This document shows, piece by piece, positions 51,242 through 64,000 of a stretch of 64,000 nucleotides of DNA. Positions within the stretch are counted from its first letter, which is position 1; every line of letters begins with the position of its first letter. The position numbers and the translations under genes are program-made. Source of the DNA: Okapia johnstoni (Eukaryota; Chordata; Mammalia; Artiodactyla; Giraffidae); NCBI GenBank assembly GCA_024291935.2, contig CM044306.1, positions 17,741,001 through 17,805,000 on the forward strand, given 5' to 3'. Under the pieces are notes generated by a model that was not told the DNA's origin, made no database searches, and saw only the letters and a list, made by a program, of their open reading frames with translations.

Positions 51242-52639
51242 TAATTTCTAAAAAAGAAAAAGATACTTTATTTGTTGTTATAAATGTTAAACTTTATGAG
51301 TATACTCCCCAAAACTTCTTGACTGTGGTTTCTTGTATCTGCCTGTCTTTATCTGAGGTCATCTGACTGACTTGATTTTTTTTCAGTGACAGAAGTCCTG
51401 ACATAGGCCTCATCCTTCTAAGATTGTAGAGTGAAGAATTGTGAGCTTCATGCATAAAATTTTTAGCTTTGAATGGTTTCTAAATTTGTATTTAGTTTGA
51501 TAATTCAGCTAAGGATCCTCTGGGAGCTTTGTTTCCCTTTCTCCCTGTTCCTGAACTTGTTAAACTTTGAACAGTTATCTCAGGCTTTGGTCATTTCATC
51601 TTCTGTTATCTAAGAATTCATGCTGTGTTGGGTATTTTCTATCAGTAAGTCATTTTGTTACTTGGTATACCTTGGAAGATAGATAAATCTTGGGAAGGGA
51701 AATAAAGTTAGATGCTATTTTAACTTTAATAAAAAATTCTGATGCTGCATGTTGAAGAGCTTGCTGAAAAACAAATTACACCTTCTTTATGGCCTTTTTT
51801 CTTTCTTCCGTTCATTGATTTAGAAAAGTAAATTATTCCTAACTAGTTACTAGCATAAAGAAGGTGGCAGTAATTCCCTTGGGGGATTTTAGAAGGAGGA
51901 AATGAGTCTTTAAACCTGTAGGACAATTCTGACTTATTAAAGAATTTTGAGACATTTGATCGTGGTGACTTTAGCAGAACTTGCCAGGTCTTTTAGGGGC
52001 ACAGTAGTTGTATTTGATAAATTTGTAAGATTTATGAGCATTGCTGAAATATTCTTTTAAGCTGAACATGTTGAACCATTTTTCTAATCTTTGCTTCATC
52101 TTCCAACCAACCATTTCAGTGCATGTAAAAGGCAAGCTTTGACCAAGTTTTCTTTTACTAGCCTAGGAATAGTTTATAAGCTAGTTGTGGTCTTCACTTT
52201 TTTGCAGCAATCTTTTCCATAGTTAACCACACCTAACCATTTTAAGATTTAAGAATCTTCCATTAATAGAGTTGTATTGAAGACAACTTTTCAACTTTAT
52301 ATACAACTTTGGACATTGTTTTAATATATTGTCAGCTCTGCTTGATTTGAGGAAGAGAAATCTAGAGAGCATATATATGGACAAGATATATTAGCAATTA
52401 CCTTACTATTTCAAAGAAGCATATCTCAAGAGAGACAAATGCAACAGTGACTGTTGCATCCAATTTATTGCATCCAATAATTTTTTTCAGCTTTTTGGTG
52501 TGTGTGTAAGTCAAATTTGGGAGCTTTTTTGTTTTTGTTTTGTTTTCTGGAATTAACAAAGACATTTAGCATCTAAATATATGTCTACCATTTTGGGCTC
52601 ATGAGAATTTCTTTAGGAAATTTCTTTAAGAATTGTATT

Positions 52640-52760
52640 TGATTAATTAAAAGAATAGTTACATGTATATGTGTAACTAAATCATTTTGTTATATACTTA
52701 AAACTAACACATTACAAATTAACTATACTCCAATATAAAATAAATTTTTTTTAAAAAAAT
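52640..52760 (+). mobile_element. Old L1 3' end, sense
   Basis: ACATTACAAATTAACTATAC followed by TCCAATATAAAATAAATTTT is the characteristic 3' terminus of mid-age L1 elements, with an A/T-rich tail. Confidence 0.8.
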
Positions 52761-53129
52761 TAAGACTCCAGAAGAAACTTTAGACACCAAAAGAACATTA
52801 AGAAAGGTTACATTTCTAGTTGATAAGAAGTTTCTTGACTTCCCTTTCTTGGAAAACAATGAATGAGGAAGTGTGATTCCAACTTGAATCATGTGTTGAC
52901 TTGCTTTATAACAGGAAAAAAACTCTGTCAGAGCAAAACAGATTGGCAAATTAAATCTGAGAAAACTACAAAACTAATAAAATTCACATCGACAACAATT
53001 AATGTGATGAGTAATGGTGCTCTCAGTTTGAGAGTAGTAAAATTATTATAGCTCTGGTTCATTTGAATTTCACATATTTATTCTCCTGTGCACCTTGTGT
53101 GGACTCAGTTCTCTCACCACTTTTGTCTT

Positions 53130-53350
53130 CTGTAGTGATTCTTCACCTGGGGAGATTTTGTCTCCCAGGGGACACTTGGCAATGTCTGGAGACATCTTTG
53201 ATTATTACAACTAGAGAGATGGTACTAATGGCACCTAGTGAGTAGAGACTAAGGATACTGCTAAACATCCTACAATTCACAGAAAAGCTCCTTGCAATTA
53301 AGAATTACCTGGCCTAGAATATTGATCAGTAGTGCTGAGGTTGAGAAACT
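53130..53350 (+). mobile_element. MER20 hAT-Charlie transposon
   Basis: Clear and nearly complete: TAGTGATTCTTCACCTGGGG at the start, GGGGACACTTGGCAATGTCT, CTGCTAAACATCCTACAATT, and TGCTGAGGTTGAGAAACTCT at the end, with the ends imperfectly inverted. MER20 copies are known from the literature to serve as progesterone/cAMP-responsive elements in the eutherian endometrium; nothing in this copy shows such activity. Confidence 0.9.
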
Positions 53351-53930
53351 CTGTTTTCTTAGAACTATTGAAAAACTTTCAAGTACCCATGATACTGTGT
53401 GGCCTTTGTTTGGTACGGACCAGTTTCTTATCATTTTAAGCCCCCAGTTATGTTGTAAACATTTATACTGTTCTCATCTAAATGATCTCAGATATTCATG
53501 TATTACTCTGTTTTAGAGTATCATCAAAATGAAAATAAAAAATTAAGGATTTCTTATATTGAATTACCTTATCCATTAATATAGAATATATCTGTGATTC
53601 CTGGTCTGGCAAAAAAAATCTTTAGCTGGTATGATTAATGAATGCATGTAAGTTGATTTCTTCATCTTGATCAAAAGCCCATCTTAGGTATTAAACAAAG
53701 AACAGATGCAGTATAAGTTTGTTATTATAGGTCTACTTTTTCCTGCCTTTAGGACTTCTAAGGGGACTTTAATTGACCTTGGTACAAAACAGCTAAATAA
53801 CTCCTAAGAGAAGGAGATAGGTCCTATTTTTCATTCCTCTTTAATGGACATGAACTTACCATACAAGTGGACCTACCATTTTCCAAATTTATGCTCTAAA
53901 ATCATAAAGACACCCTGTCTTGTCTTCCAG

Positions 53931-53967
53931 GCAGGCACACAGGATTATTATGAATCTGAGATAATAG
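53931..53967 (+). other. GPATCH8: Candidate cryptic or poison exon in intron 6
   Basis: A pyrimidine-rich acceptor, CCCTGTCTTGTCTTCCAG, is followed by 37 nt and the donor ATAG|GTAAGTAC, both close to consensus. Entered in phase 0 from exon 6, it would add 12 open codons (AGTQDYYESEII) and one extra base, shifting the downstream frame. It overlaps no repeat I recognise. No transcript evidence is available from sequence alone. Confidence 0.35.
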
Positions 53968-54127
53968 GTAAGTACATTCAACCCTATATTAGTAATCCCT
54001 AGTTTGCATCTTCTATCAAAGTTTCACCATTAAAACTTTCCAGAGAAATAATCTGTTATGTTAGTGGTAAACTTCCTAGTATAGGTAGGATCCTGAACAT
54101 GCCCTTATCTTTATTAAGCACAAATAA

Positions 54128-54343
54128 TCGCTTAGTGATAAAGAATCTGCCTGCCAGTGCAGGAGACATAAAAGACACGGGTTTGATCCTTGGGTTCGGA
54201 AGATCCCCTGGAGAATAATGGCTATCCACTCCAGTATTTTTGCCTGGAGAATCTCATGAACAGAGGAGCCTTGTGGGCTACAGTCCATAGGGTTGGGAAG
54301 AGTTGAAGATGACTGAAGCAATTTAGCGCGCACACACACAATC
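54128..54343 (+). mobile_element. Bov-tA SINE
   Basis: Head slightly truncated (AATCGCTTAGTGATAAAGAA), followed by AGACACGGGTTTGATCCTTG and the body, and the subtype tail GACTGAAGCAATTTAGCGCG with a short CA run. Confidence 0.92.
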
Positions 54344-55099
54344 TCTCAAAAAGGATCTATTTGGTCACCTTCATTTGTGGTGATTTTTCTAATCCTCCCC
54401 ACCTCCTTGGTGCTTTGTACATCTCACTATTCACTATTCACTAGTTTTTCTCAGTTTTCTAAGATACCTTGTGAAGAGAGTCATTAATACACAAGTATTA
54501 AGACCCAGCCTGATTTTCAGAGATGAAAATCCTAATTAGACATTTTGGCTGTTTTTAGCAGTTTAACACCTTTAATAGTGATAATTTTGTACATTTTGAG
54601 ATCTCCAAGGGTAAGCCTTCCATTTCTCAAGAGGTAATCCAATCTGTGATTCATTTTTATATGTTAGTTTCATATGCCTGAGTGTTCAGTAAACGTTAGT
54701 ATTCATCTTCTACCTTTGTTGGCTTAGTTATAAAAGTTCAAGTTGACTGTGAAGCAAAACATTTTTCCATCTCTACTTCTGTGCCGTTTTATTTTACATA
54801 GCTTTTAAAAACACATATCTGCTAATGGATATACAGTGGAAACTGTTTTCTTTAGCCTTGCAAGATTTAAATTCCAAACTCCAAAGAATAGTCTCTTTTC
54901 CCAGAGGTAAATTTGTAGCAGCACAGTGGTCGGTGCATTATTTTAACACTGATGTGTTTTAGTTTTGCTTTCTTAGTGCCTTGTTACTCATTCAGGATTC
55001 TTCCAATCTTACTCTTTTATTTGTGCCTCTAAGGGGCCCTCCTCACTAGCTTCCAGTACATAAACTAGAGATCACAGATTCCCCCAGATGCATGCACAA

Positions 55100-55387
55100 T
55101 TGACCCTTGAACAACATGGGGTTAGGGGTGCCAACCCTCCATGCAGTCAAAAATCTGTGTATGATTTGTTGTTGACCCTTCATACCTGAGAGTTCTCTCC
55201 CTATTGATGGTTCCATGTCTGTGGATTCAACCAACCCCAGATCTGTAGTACTGTAGTAATTATTATTTTACTGTAGTATTTACTATTGAAGAAAATCCTG
55301 TCATAAAGTACTATAGTATTTACTATTGAAAAGAATCCACACAGCAGTGGATCTGCATGATTCAAACCCATGTTATTCAAGGGTCAA
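55100..55387. mobile_element. Tigger/MER2-type DNA transposon MITE
   Basis: Terminal inverted repeats TTGACCCTTGAACAACATGG (55100-55119) and CCATGTTATTCAAGGGTCAA (55368-55387) match at 19 of 20 positions. The inner left part, GGGGTTAGGGGTGCCAACCC, also fits pogo-like Tigger elements. The interior contains TAGTATTTACTATTGAA twice. No transposase remains. Confidence 0.9.
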
Positions 55388-57659
55388 CTATGTTTTGTCT
55401 GGTATTTGTGGTGGTAGTTTTTTCTCCTTTAATTTCAGTTGATTCCCAACTTTTTAAAATGAGATGTTATATAATTCAGGTTTTGACTTAACTTGAAAAA
55501 TTGAAGCTTCTGAGAACATTGGGCCTATATAATCAACATAACAGTTGGCTAAAGCTGAAAGCTTACCTTCTCTTTAGAAACGCATGTGCTCCTTCTCTAA
55601 TTATATATGGTTTCTGCTTCATCTTCTCTCTTACACCAACCTGTGTGACTCATTATGTTACCTGTCAAATCCCTCTAAACATTTGAGTTTGTGACCCAGG
55701 CCTAGACCTTTCCCTCATCTCTACACAAGCTTCCATAGGTTGTAGTTGATGCTAGGGAAGTAGCACATTGAAAAGATGCCTGCTTGTTCCTGCTTAGTTA
55801 GTATTGGTACAACTTCCTTGCGGTTTCAAAACCATGTGGTAGTATGACCCAGTGATCAAAATCTGGTACTGTAAAGCAGCCTTGAGAAATTCCTTTAACT
55901 TGTTCCAAGAATCAGTATCTCCATCTGCGTAAAGAATGCTTTCAGCCTGCCTCTTCTTCCTGCTAAAATAGCTTCAGTATGAAAAGAAATACCAAGGTCT
56001 GTTTTAGCTGTAAAAATAATGGTTTCCTGAACTTTGTAAATGACTGAACTAAATTATTAAACCATTTAAGCCTGTAACAGGTATTAGTGACTTCTCTATT
56101 CTGAACTGTACAGAGTAGAATCTGTAACTAGTACGTGATTTAAATTAACTTTGTCTAAACTGTTGACTTTCTGACAGCATTGCTTGCTCTTAGTTGACTA
56201 GCACCTGGTAATGTGTACCAAAACCCAGAAATGTTAAAAGAGTTTTCCTCATCTCTCAAAAATAAAATAGGCTCTGAATTGAAGTATTTTCTGAGATATT
56301 GTTTGGTGATGGAAGGAATGATCATTTTTGGACTTCACATGGGCTTCATTCAAGTTTAGTGTACTCTCCACTTGAAATTTCACTACTTACTGGTCCGGTT
56401 TTTGCCAAGATACATTCAGTCCTCTATGCTTGGCACTTATTGCATCAGGACAGTAAGCACACCAAAGCCAGTTGAACCTCTGGCAAGACACTGCAGATTT
56501 AATGAAATGTAACTGTATTCCTTTTTCAGTGCAACTTATGAAATTCAGTGCAGGGATCATGGTGGATGGGACACAGAAGAGTATCAATAAAAACAAAACT
56601 AAAAAGGCAAGGTGAGAAAAGATAATTCTTGGACTAAAGTAAAAAGAAAAAGATCATTCTAAGTGAAACCACTAAGATTAGCTACCATGAAGATATTTCA
56701 TAGCTGCTGTATATTTGAAGTGTTTATAGAAAATTATAAATTAGAAAAATCATAAATTGATTGTTGTAAAAATGTGGAAAAGGTTAGGAAAATCATAAAG
56801 TATTTATGAATGCCAAAGCTTTATAGATATTGACTTAAAGAGCACAGTTCACTTCTGAAGAGATTTTTCTCTGAGAAGCAAAAGCAGATGTGATGAGAGG
56901 AATGTATCTCAGAATTTAAGCATATTGTAGTTGTATTTTAATAACCTACAGCAGACAGGTGAAAATTTTAGGTTCAGTTGTGTTTTGTACTGCTATGGAT
57001 GCCATTTTCTTTGGGACTGTTTTAGTTAACAAAAGAATGACTTCATTTGGCCAGTCTCCCAAAAATTGAGCATGATTTGAGCTTTTTCACCTGTTAAATC
57101 TTACCCACCACCTCTGCTTTTGTTGAAAATAGACTCCTCCTTAAACCCTGCTATCACAGCATAGTTAATCTTGAAAAACTCTCTGTCTGTTCAGGGAAGC
57201 TGTCTGCTTTTGTGATCACGGGTAACCCTAAGCAGACCTTTTCGGAGCTAAGGTTGCTGGTAAACCTTGTATTCTAATACTGTTAGTATGTATTTCTAAC
57301 TCTGTTCTTCCTTTTGGCACTCAGTTCCAAAGTGAATAGAAGTGATTCTGCCTTATTTACGTTCTGTAACTTTCAACTGGTTTTCTGCTCCTGTACACAT
57401 ACATTCATCACAGTGGTGCACCGTGGGAGATTCTGGCATATGAGGCTCTATGTTCTGTTGTAGTCTGAAAAGTTAAAGCAACTTTAGGAATGATAAGTTT
57501 GTGAATGATATTACTGAAAAAAGAACTCTGAACTAGGATGTTGCTGTTTCATTTGCTTTGGCCTAAGCAGCTCTTCTGAATTATGCTCCTTCAGATTTTA
57601 CATGGAGGGTAAATCTTTGTTTTCAGATATATCTCGAGGATTACATAGATATTCTTAAA

Positions 57660-58345
57660 ACTTGTTATCTGCAAAACCATAATGGTATACCATTTCACAC
57701 CTACTCAGGTTGCCAAAATGAGACATACAGTAAGTGCTAGAGAAGATATGGAGAAATTAGAACTTTCCTACACTGCTAGAGGGGTTATAAGATGGTGCAG
57801 CCCCTGTGGAAACCAGTTGATAGTTCCTCAGAATGTTCAACATAAAGCTACCATATGACTGATATATACTCAAGAGAAATAAAAATATGTCCACACGAAA
57901 ACTTGTACAGGTTTGTTTACAGTGGAAACAACTGAAATATCCATTAAGTGATGGATATATAAGATGTGGCACAGCCATGCAATGAAATGTTATTCAGCAA
58001 TAAAATGGAATGACTGACTGATAAATACAGCATGCATGAATCTTGAAAAATTATGCCGAGTGGAAGAAGCCAGTCACAGAAAAACCTTATATTGTATGAT
58101 TTTGTTTATATGAGAGGTTTAGAATAAGCAAATCTATGGAGAATATAGTTCAGGTTTCCACAGACTGGGTAGAAAGGGACAATGAGGAATTAACGCTAAT
58201 GGTTGGGTTTTCCTTTGGGGATAATGGAAATATTCTAAAATTAGTGCTACTGGTTGCACAACTCTGAAAATGTGCTAATAAACGCACTAAATTTTACACT
58301 TTAAATGGATGAATTTTATGATATATGAAATACATATTAATAGAA
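57660..58345 (+). mobile_element. Old L1 ORF2 end and 3' UTR, sense
   Basis: The order TAATGGTATACCATTTCACA, AGAACTTTCCTACACTGCTA, AATGGAATGACTGACTGATA, GCCAGTCACAGAAAAACC and TAAATGGATGAATTTTATGA is that of late ORF2 and 3' UTR in old L1. All frames are interrupted. Confidence 0.82.
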
Positions 58346-60960
58346 TTAAGTTTTAAAGCTTCATTATCAAAGTTAACTTTTGGTAATGATGATGGTGACT
58401 TCATGTACATAGATGTGTGTGCGTATGTTTAGGTATGGGTGTGTGGAAAATACCTTAAAGTATACACATGATGCTATTAATACCATACTTTTAAGGCTTT
58501 TGCTGAATTTCAGAACATAAATGTAATGCAATGATTTGATGACAGATTAATTTGACATTCACCAAATGATATTAAGTTACAGTGTTTCAGAGTAATTGTG
58601 CACAAATTAAGTATTGCCATAAATGACTAATTAGAATTAACAGTTACTTAGCCAAAAAAAATGTATACTTGTCTCTTTCCCCTCTGATTTTTTTCAGTAT
58701 CTGTAATCAGCATTAGTTTTAGTTTTCTGTTATAAAACATTTGGGTTTCTATATTACTGAATAAAACTCATTTTCATCACTTACTGATATGCATGTGCTA
58801 AAAGAAGAATTTACACCTACTGACCAGTAACTTGGATTTCCTTAACCTTTCAACTCGAATCTCTTTTCCCTGAGTGGTTTACTGCTGAGGCTCTCTGTGT
58901 TCTCTGCTGGTCTTTTCCCTGCCTCACTGCACGGTGATTTCCTGGACTGGCTCATCCAGAGGCATCACACACACTGAATCTTGAATTGGCCAAGTAACTG
59001 CAGCATGACTGCTCCAATTTGGGAGAGGAGAGACGTTCCTCATTAATGTTCTGTCATTGGAGAGAGGCTAGGAACAGTGGGGAGAAGAGCCATGGATTTA
59101 GGGGTATGTGGGATCGTTGACATAATGGAAAGGGAGTAGTTGAAGCTTAAAGGCTGGATGATGTTTGGGCAAAAAAAAAAAGATTGAGTTACAAACAACC
59201 ACTGCTTCTTTGCTCACTATTTTCCATCTCTGTTCGTGAACCAACAAATAACATATGAAAGTATGTGTTTATGTTCCCTTTCGCAGCAGCTGATTTTAAA
59301 ACTGAAACCAGGTTGATAAATGTTTATTGAGCATGTCTTCTATACCATAGATAAGGTGTGTGTTGGAGGGTTAGTTATGAAGGAAGACTAAGAGCAGTCT
59401 GTCTTCTTGGAGAGAGGGATTGCTGTCTGGTGAGAGAAAGAAATCACAGATAATCTTCTGACCCCAAAGAGATAGAATTCGGTTTCTCTTTAGAATTGCA
59501 TGTATATTGGAACATAGGATGTTTAGTGGCAATAGAAAATACTCTCTACCTATTTTCTAATGCCTGGAATTCTCTTCCCATGGAAATAACGGTTTTATTC
59601 TTTAAAGTGCAATAATAGGTTTTAAAATACTTGAGAAAGATAATAGATGTATTCCTAGTGAAGTATATTCAGTCAGATATAAGCTTCTAGCATCAAATTT
59701 TGTTGTGGTTCAAGAGAGAAGTGTAGCATCAAAAGATATTAAAAGATAAAAAAGTATTTTATTAGATTGAGGTCCTTACTATCTTCTGTTGGTAGGGAAA
59801 ACAGTGTGCAGAAGTATATGGCTCATTGATTCTTGGCTCACATGCATCACCACTCCTTACTGTTGACACTCCACATTATTAATAGTGTGGGCAAATTTAT
59901 CACCTGCACTAAAAACCTGGTAAGCTATACCAGATTCTCATTTCCCTGGTTTAACAGAGTTGAAAGGTGGAGCAGGATTTTGTGTCTGGAGCAGATATTT
60001 TTCTGCCAGTACACTGTGGTTTAGCTGGTTTTAAGAACTGGAAATGTCATTTACATTTGAAGTGGTCTTTAGCCCAACTGTGGATGGATATTTTAAGTTC
60101 TGGGTTATTTGTTAAGTTCGTCCCTCTACTGGTCTTTTGGGAAATTTAATGGAAACTCCAGCTACCATGTGATGGAAATCAATGAGAAATTATGTCCTGT
60201 GCCACAAGTGTGTACTTTTTTGGACATTTGCTGTTGATTTTTTGGAAAAACAGGATCTTCAAACCTTTTCATTATGAATGGAGTTTGGTCTCCTTTCCTT
60301 TGAATCAAATATTTTCCAGCTAAAATTGTGTTATATGGCTTAAATTTATATTAATAAGCACTAATAGTTCAATAAATAAATTTATTAGCAATTTTCTTCA
60401 GAAATTATACTTGATAATTTTCAGAGATAATATATAGGACATAGTAGCTTTGGAGTCACCTAAATGATTAATTAGATCCATTCAGATTAGACTGTGTGCT
60501 AGTTTGAAGGTTTTTACTTGAATTTGTGTGTACAGTATGGAATTTGCTCAGCCTTTGAAAACAGTTTTTGATTGACACATCTGTACTTTTTGGTTTCCTT
60601 ACTGGAACTCTGTCTTCTTTGACAGACAGGTATGTTGCTCCTCTATTCTTGTTTAGAAAAGGTTATCTAAAGTTGAGTTCCCCTCAGAATTCAAGTGGAA
60701 AGTAAAAGTACAGGTCACAGGAGGAATTTCATATGGGTATTCAGTGACAAATGAGCCAAGCTTGGTAGCCTTTTGAAATAAAATAGGCAGCTTTGGAAAA
60801 CTGACTCCGAATTAGGGTTTTATACCTTTATAAAAAATTACTTTTTAGATTGGAAATTGTGAAGTTTCTGGTCAATACCTTTTTTTGCCATTGGTCCAAT
60901 TCTCTTCAGAAGTTAAGGGGCTTAAAATTCTGACCTTTTGGTTCTCTAAAGAATGAGATT

Positions 60961-61087
60961 TATGACAATTCCCTGGCAATGCGGTGGTTAGGACTCAGCA
61001 CTTTCACTGCCAGTGCCTGGGTTCAAACCCTGACTGGGGAACTTAACCTTCCACATGCGAAGCAGTATCACTGGACAAAAAAAAGAG
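60961..61087 (+). mobile_element. CHR-2-type SINE
   Basis: ACAATTCCCTGGCAATGCGG, then AGCACTTTCACTGCCAGTGC with GGTTCAAACCC, then a short poly-A-rich end. It resembles the copy at 8115-8235. Confidence 0.88.
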
Positions 61088-64000
61088 TAAGACTTCCTTA
61101 CTATAACAGAGTGAAACCTAGGAAAACCATACTATTTAACTTGACTATGTCTCTAGTAAATATAGGAAAATATTTCATACTAAACTTTCCTATAGTTGAT
61201 AACAAAAAAAATTGTTTAAAATCAAGGATCCAGTGTTTAAGCCAAATTATTCACCAGCCACTTACCAGATGCAGTCTGTGGGTTTAGTGCTGCTCCTTAA
61301 CAGTGCAGGCTTGATTATAAAGACAAGCCATAGTTCCTGCCCCAGATACAGGGGAAGGGGCAAACTTTAACAGTTTAGACATAATAAGTGTTTTACATGT
61401 ATTTATTTTGACACTTAATCTTGTTAATCTATTGCTATATAACCCTGTTTTTCTAATGAGGGATTTTGAGCTCAAGAGAGGTGAAACTTAAATTTTGTAC
61501 ACACTGCCCTTTTGAAAGACAGGAATAAGTGGTCAGACAAAATGATGGTTGCTAGGTGAGCACTAGAACAAAGTGCTAATAAGACAGTTCAGAAAGAAAA
61601 AGAATCCCGTCTTATGTAGGGATGAATAGAAACTTTGTGAGGGGAATTCAGTTTGACCCTGAATAGAAAGAAGAGACTTGGGGTTAGGAATCCCTTTTTA
61701 CCATTGGGACACCCTTATCTAAGAGAGACCTCAAATACACATTTTGGGTTTGGGAAAGTTGCCAAGTCTTGTCTTTAAGATTTGGGTTAGAATTCTAGGG
61801 TTCCCAGTTCTCTTTTTAAAACCCCAAACTTCACCATAGAGTTTATAGAGGTGATATAGGAGTGTTGCCTATACCTTGTATAGGATTGGGATTTGCACTT
61901 GTTTTATTGGTATCATCCTGTTTTCTTCCTTCCCTACTTCTAATTGTGGTGGGTGGGAATTTAAGATGGGATGTCTTCAGGATGATGTGGAAATGGTCTG
62001 TCCCTTCAACTTCAAGTTTGTACCAAGTGGCTGCTGAATGACTGGAAATCATTGACTTGGCCTGGAGGCTCAAGACTTTGATAAAATGCTCATTCTTTTA
62101 GACAGGGTCCTGTAGTTGTTTGGGAAATAACTCCTAAAAGTGTAAGAGGGAAGGGAATGACTGGGCATGGGCGGATTTTTCCAGGCCTATGAGGTGGCTG
62201 GAGAAAAGACAGTAGAAATGAGAAAAAATATGACATTCTATTTAAATCTTGGCCAGAGAGCCTGTTGAGTGTTTGGGTCAGGAAAAAAACTAGGTTTGTG
62301 GCCTAAAATAATCATTCAATAGACCTGACAGACTCTCTCTGCCCCATTCTCCTTGGAAGGAGGAATTTGGAATTCATATTCATTTAAAATAGTCACTCCT
62401 TCATCTTGAAGTATTTTTTATAAAAAGCTTAATTCTGAGCAGCCAGCCTCAGTAAAACAATTTTGCCAGCTGTTGGTTACTTGAATATCCCCCAAATAAA
62501 AGTAAATGAAATAAGACTAATTACTTTTAGACCGCTGTGGTCTCTCCTAAAGTTCTGTAACCATTTTCCTAAAGGAGTGGAGACGGCCCCACGTACCTAG
62601 GAGGGATGATTGCTGTGTCAGTCTGTGTGTATGTACACATACATGTTTGTTCAGATACTTCCCTCTCCTCAGACGTTTTAGAGTTGATGGCTTTGTCCCT
62701 GATTGTTTAGTATAATAGTTTGCGGATTCACTAAGAGAGCTTGTGTAGTAATGCTTGCTTTATTTTTTTTCTCTTCCACTCTTGTTTTATTTTTTACTTT
62801 TTTTCTTTGTGATGTGACATTTTCAGCTGATGTATTGAAAGCAAATCCTTCTAATTTGGGAGCCCAGATCACAAGAGTGAGTTTTTCTACTAGTGTCTTT
62901 AGCTGTATATCTTTTTCTGTGTGTGTCTTTCCACCCTTTCCCTCTCCCAATTCAAAAATACTCAAAACACATTTCATAAATATTAGATAAGAAAATTCCT
63001 CTGTCTGTTCAGCATCATGCCTTTCCACAAAGCAATGTCCACTTTATATTGGGTCAGATTCCTTTTCTCAATGCTGTTGTAAAAAGCATAGGTTAATGTA
63101 TGTGTTTTGTTTTGGTTTGTTTGCTTTTATATTATCTAGTATGTTGAAACTAATTCTCATTCTGTCTTCATTGCAGATAGATATGTCTAGACTCTGGTCA
63201 TCAGTGTGTCATAACACTGTTATTATTTTTTCTTTGTTGTTTTTGTTTTACAGATAGTTACATATAGTATCTTCTGAGAATAAAAGACCCATTCTTTCAT
63301 CAGGATTTTAAGTAATAAATTCTTTGGCTTATCTACTCTCCCATCTCATTCCCTGGTTGTTCCTCTTGGGGCCATGAAGGAATGAAAAGCCACACCTATT
63401 ACTTTCTAATTTCAGCAGACTGACCAGATGAAAGTGGTCAGACTGGTGAGCTCTGAACATGCAAGCATTGGAAGATGATTTGATTAATTCACAGGAAAAC
63501 TGTTCATGATGAAAAGAATAGCACCTTTTTATGGTGAAATCAAAGTAGGCTTTCTGTTTGTTAGTCTGATTCAGATAACCTTCCCATGTAAGCTGTACAT
63601 TGCTTTTTAGGATCTTACACCTGGGTAATTTTCTGTACTAGCTTAACCCCTTTCTGTTCTCTTTGGCTTGTGTTATTACAATTTAACTCATATTCTATTT
63701 GTCTAGTTTTGCATCCTGAAAGAGCAGGTGATTAAATAGTCCCTTTTCTTGTCTCCTAGTGTTCTAAAATTTGTTTGTTGCTTCTGAAATTATTTAATTT
63801 TGGCCAATAAAGCAAATGGTATGCTATCCTAATTAGGAATGCAGATACTCCAGGTGCTTTACCCAGAGTAATCAGCCATTGTGTTTTCAATTACCATAAG
63901 AGAGTACAACAATGTATATTCTACACTATGCTATAACCATTGATTATGGATAAAAATTCTGAAGGCCTTGCTTTCAGGATCCCCAAGTTATTCTAAATCA

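Noticed and set aside
56530..56611. 82-nt splice-flanked block (TTTTTCAG to GTGAGA) in intron 6
   Set aside because: Donor and acceptor are acceptable but the interior is A-rich and stop-containing, with no sign of selection. Weaker than the 53931 candidate.
62827..62876. 50-nt splice-flanked block (CATTTTCAG to GTGAGT) in intron 6
   Set aside because: Entered in phase 0 it gives CTG ATG TAT TGA, a stop at the fourth codon. Nothing else supports it.

Overview
This is an ordinary mammalian genomic window from a ruminant, most likely a bovid. The evidence is the dense coverage by BovB (RTE-type) LINE copies, Bov-tA/Bov-A SINEs, ruminant-type L1 3' ends and CHR-2-type tRNA-derived SINEs. No bacterial-style operon, CRISPR array, active RNA gene or intact mobile element is visible. 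Almost every long open reading frame is repeat-derived or chance.

The one host gene is GPATCH8 (G-patch domain-containing protein 8), read on the + strand. Five internal coding exons are visible: 3562-3636, 11842-11914, 29235-29302, 30705-30791 and 51086-51229. They join in frame into 149 codons that carry the complete G-patch motif (exons 2-4 by my numbering), a charged helical linker (exon 5) and a C2H2 zinc finger (exon 6). The first coding exon must lie upstream of base 1 and the large 3' coding part downstream of base 64000, so about 99% of the window is intron.

Layout: 1-3561 is the end of intron 1 (old L1, four SINE/BovB insertions). 3637-11841 is intron 2, repeat-poor. 11915-29234 is intron 3, with scattered L1, MIR, MER5-like and Bov elements and two notable hairpins. 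29303-30704 is intron 4, mostly a BovB insertion. 30792-51085 is intron 5, a repeat graveyard with nested L1s, sense and antisense BovB copies and an RPL35A processed pseudogene. 51230-64000 is the start of intron 6 (MER20, a Tigger-type MITE, Bov-tA, L1, CHR-2, and a cryptic exon candidate with strong splice sites).

The points most worth a second look are: exon 5, which has weak splice sites and is flanked by inverted BovB copies; the 37-nt candidate frame-shifting exon at 53931-53967; an exact 93-bp duplicated block inside one BovB copy; several datable nested insertions with target-site duplications; and the RPL35A retrocopy. I found no convincing new biological system. Identifications rest on recognising families by eye; no alignment or database search was run.
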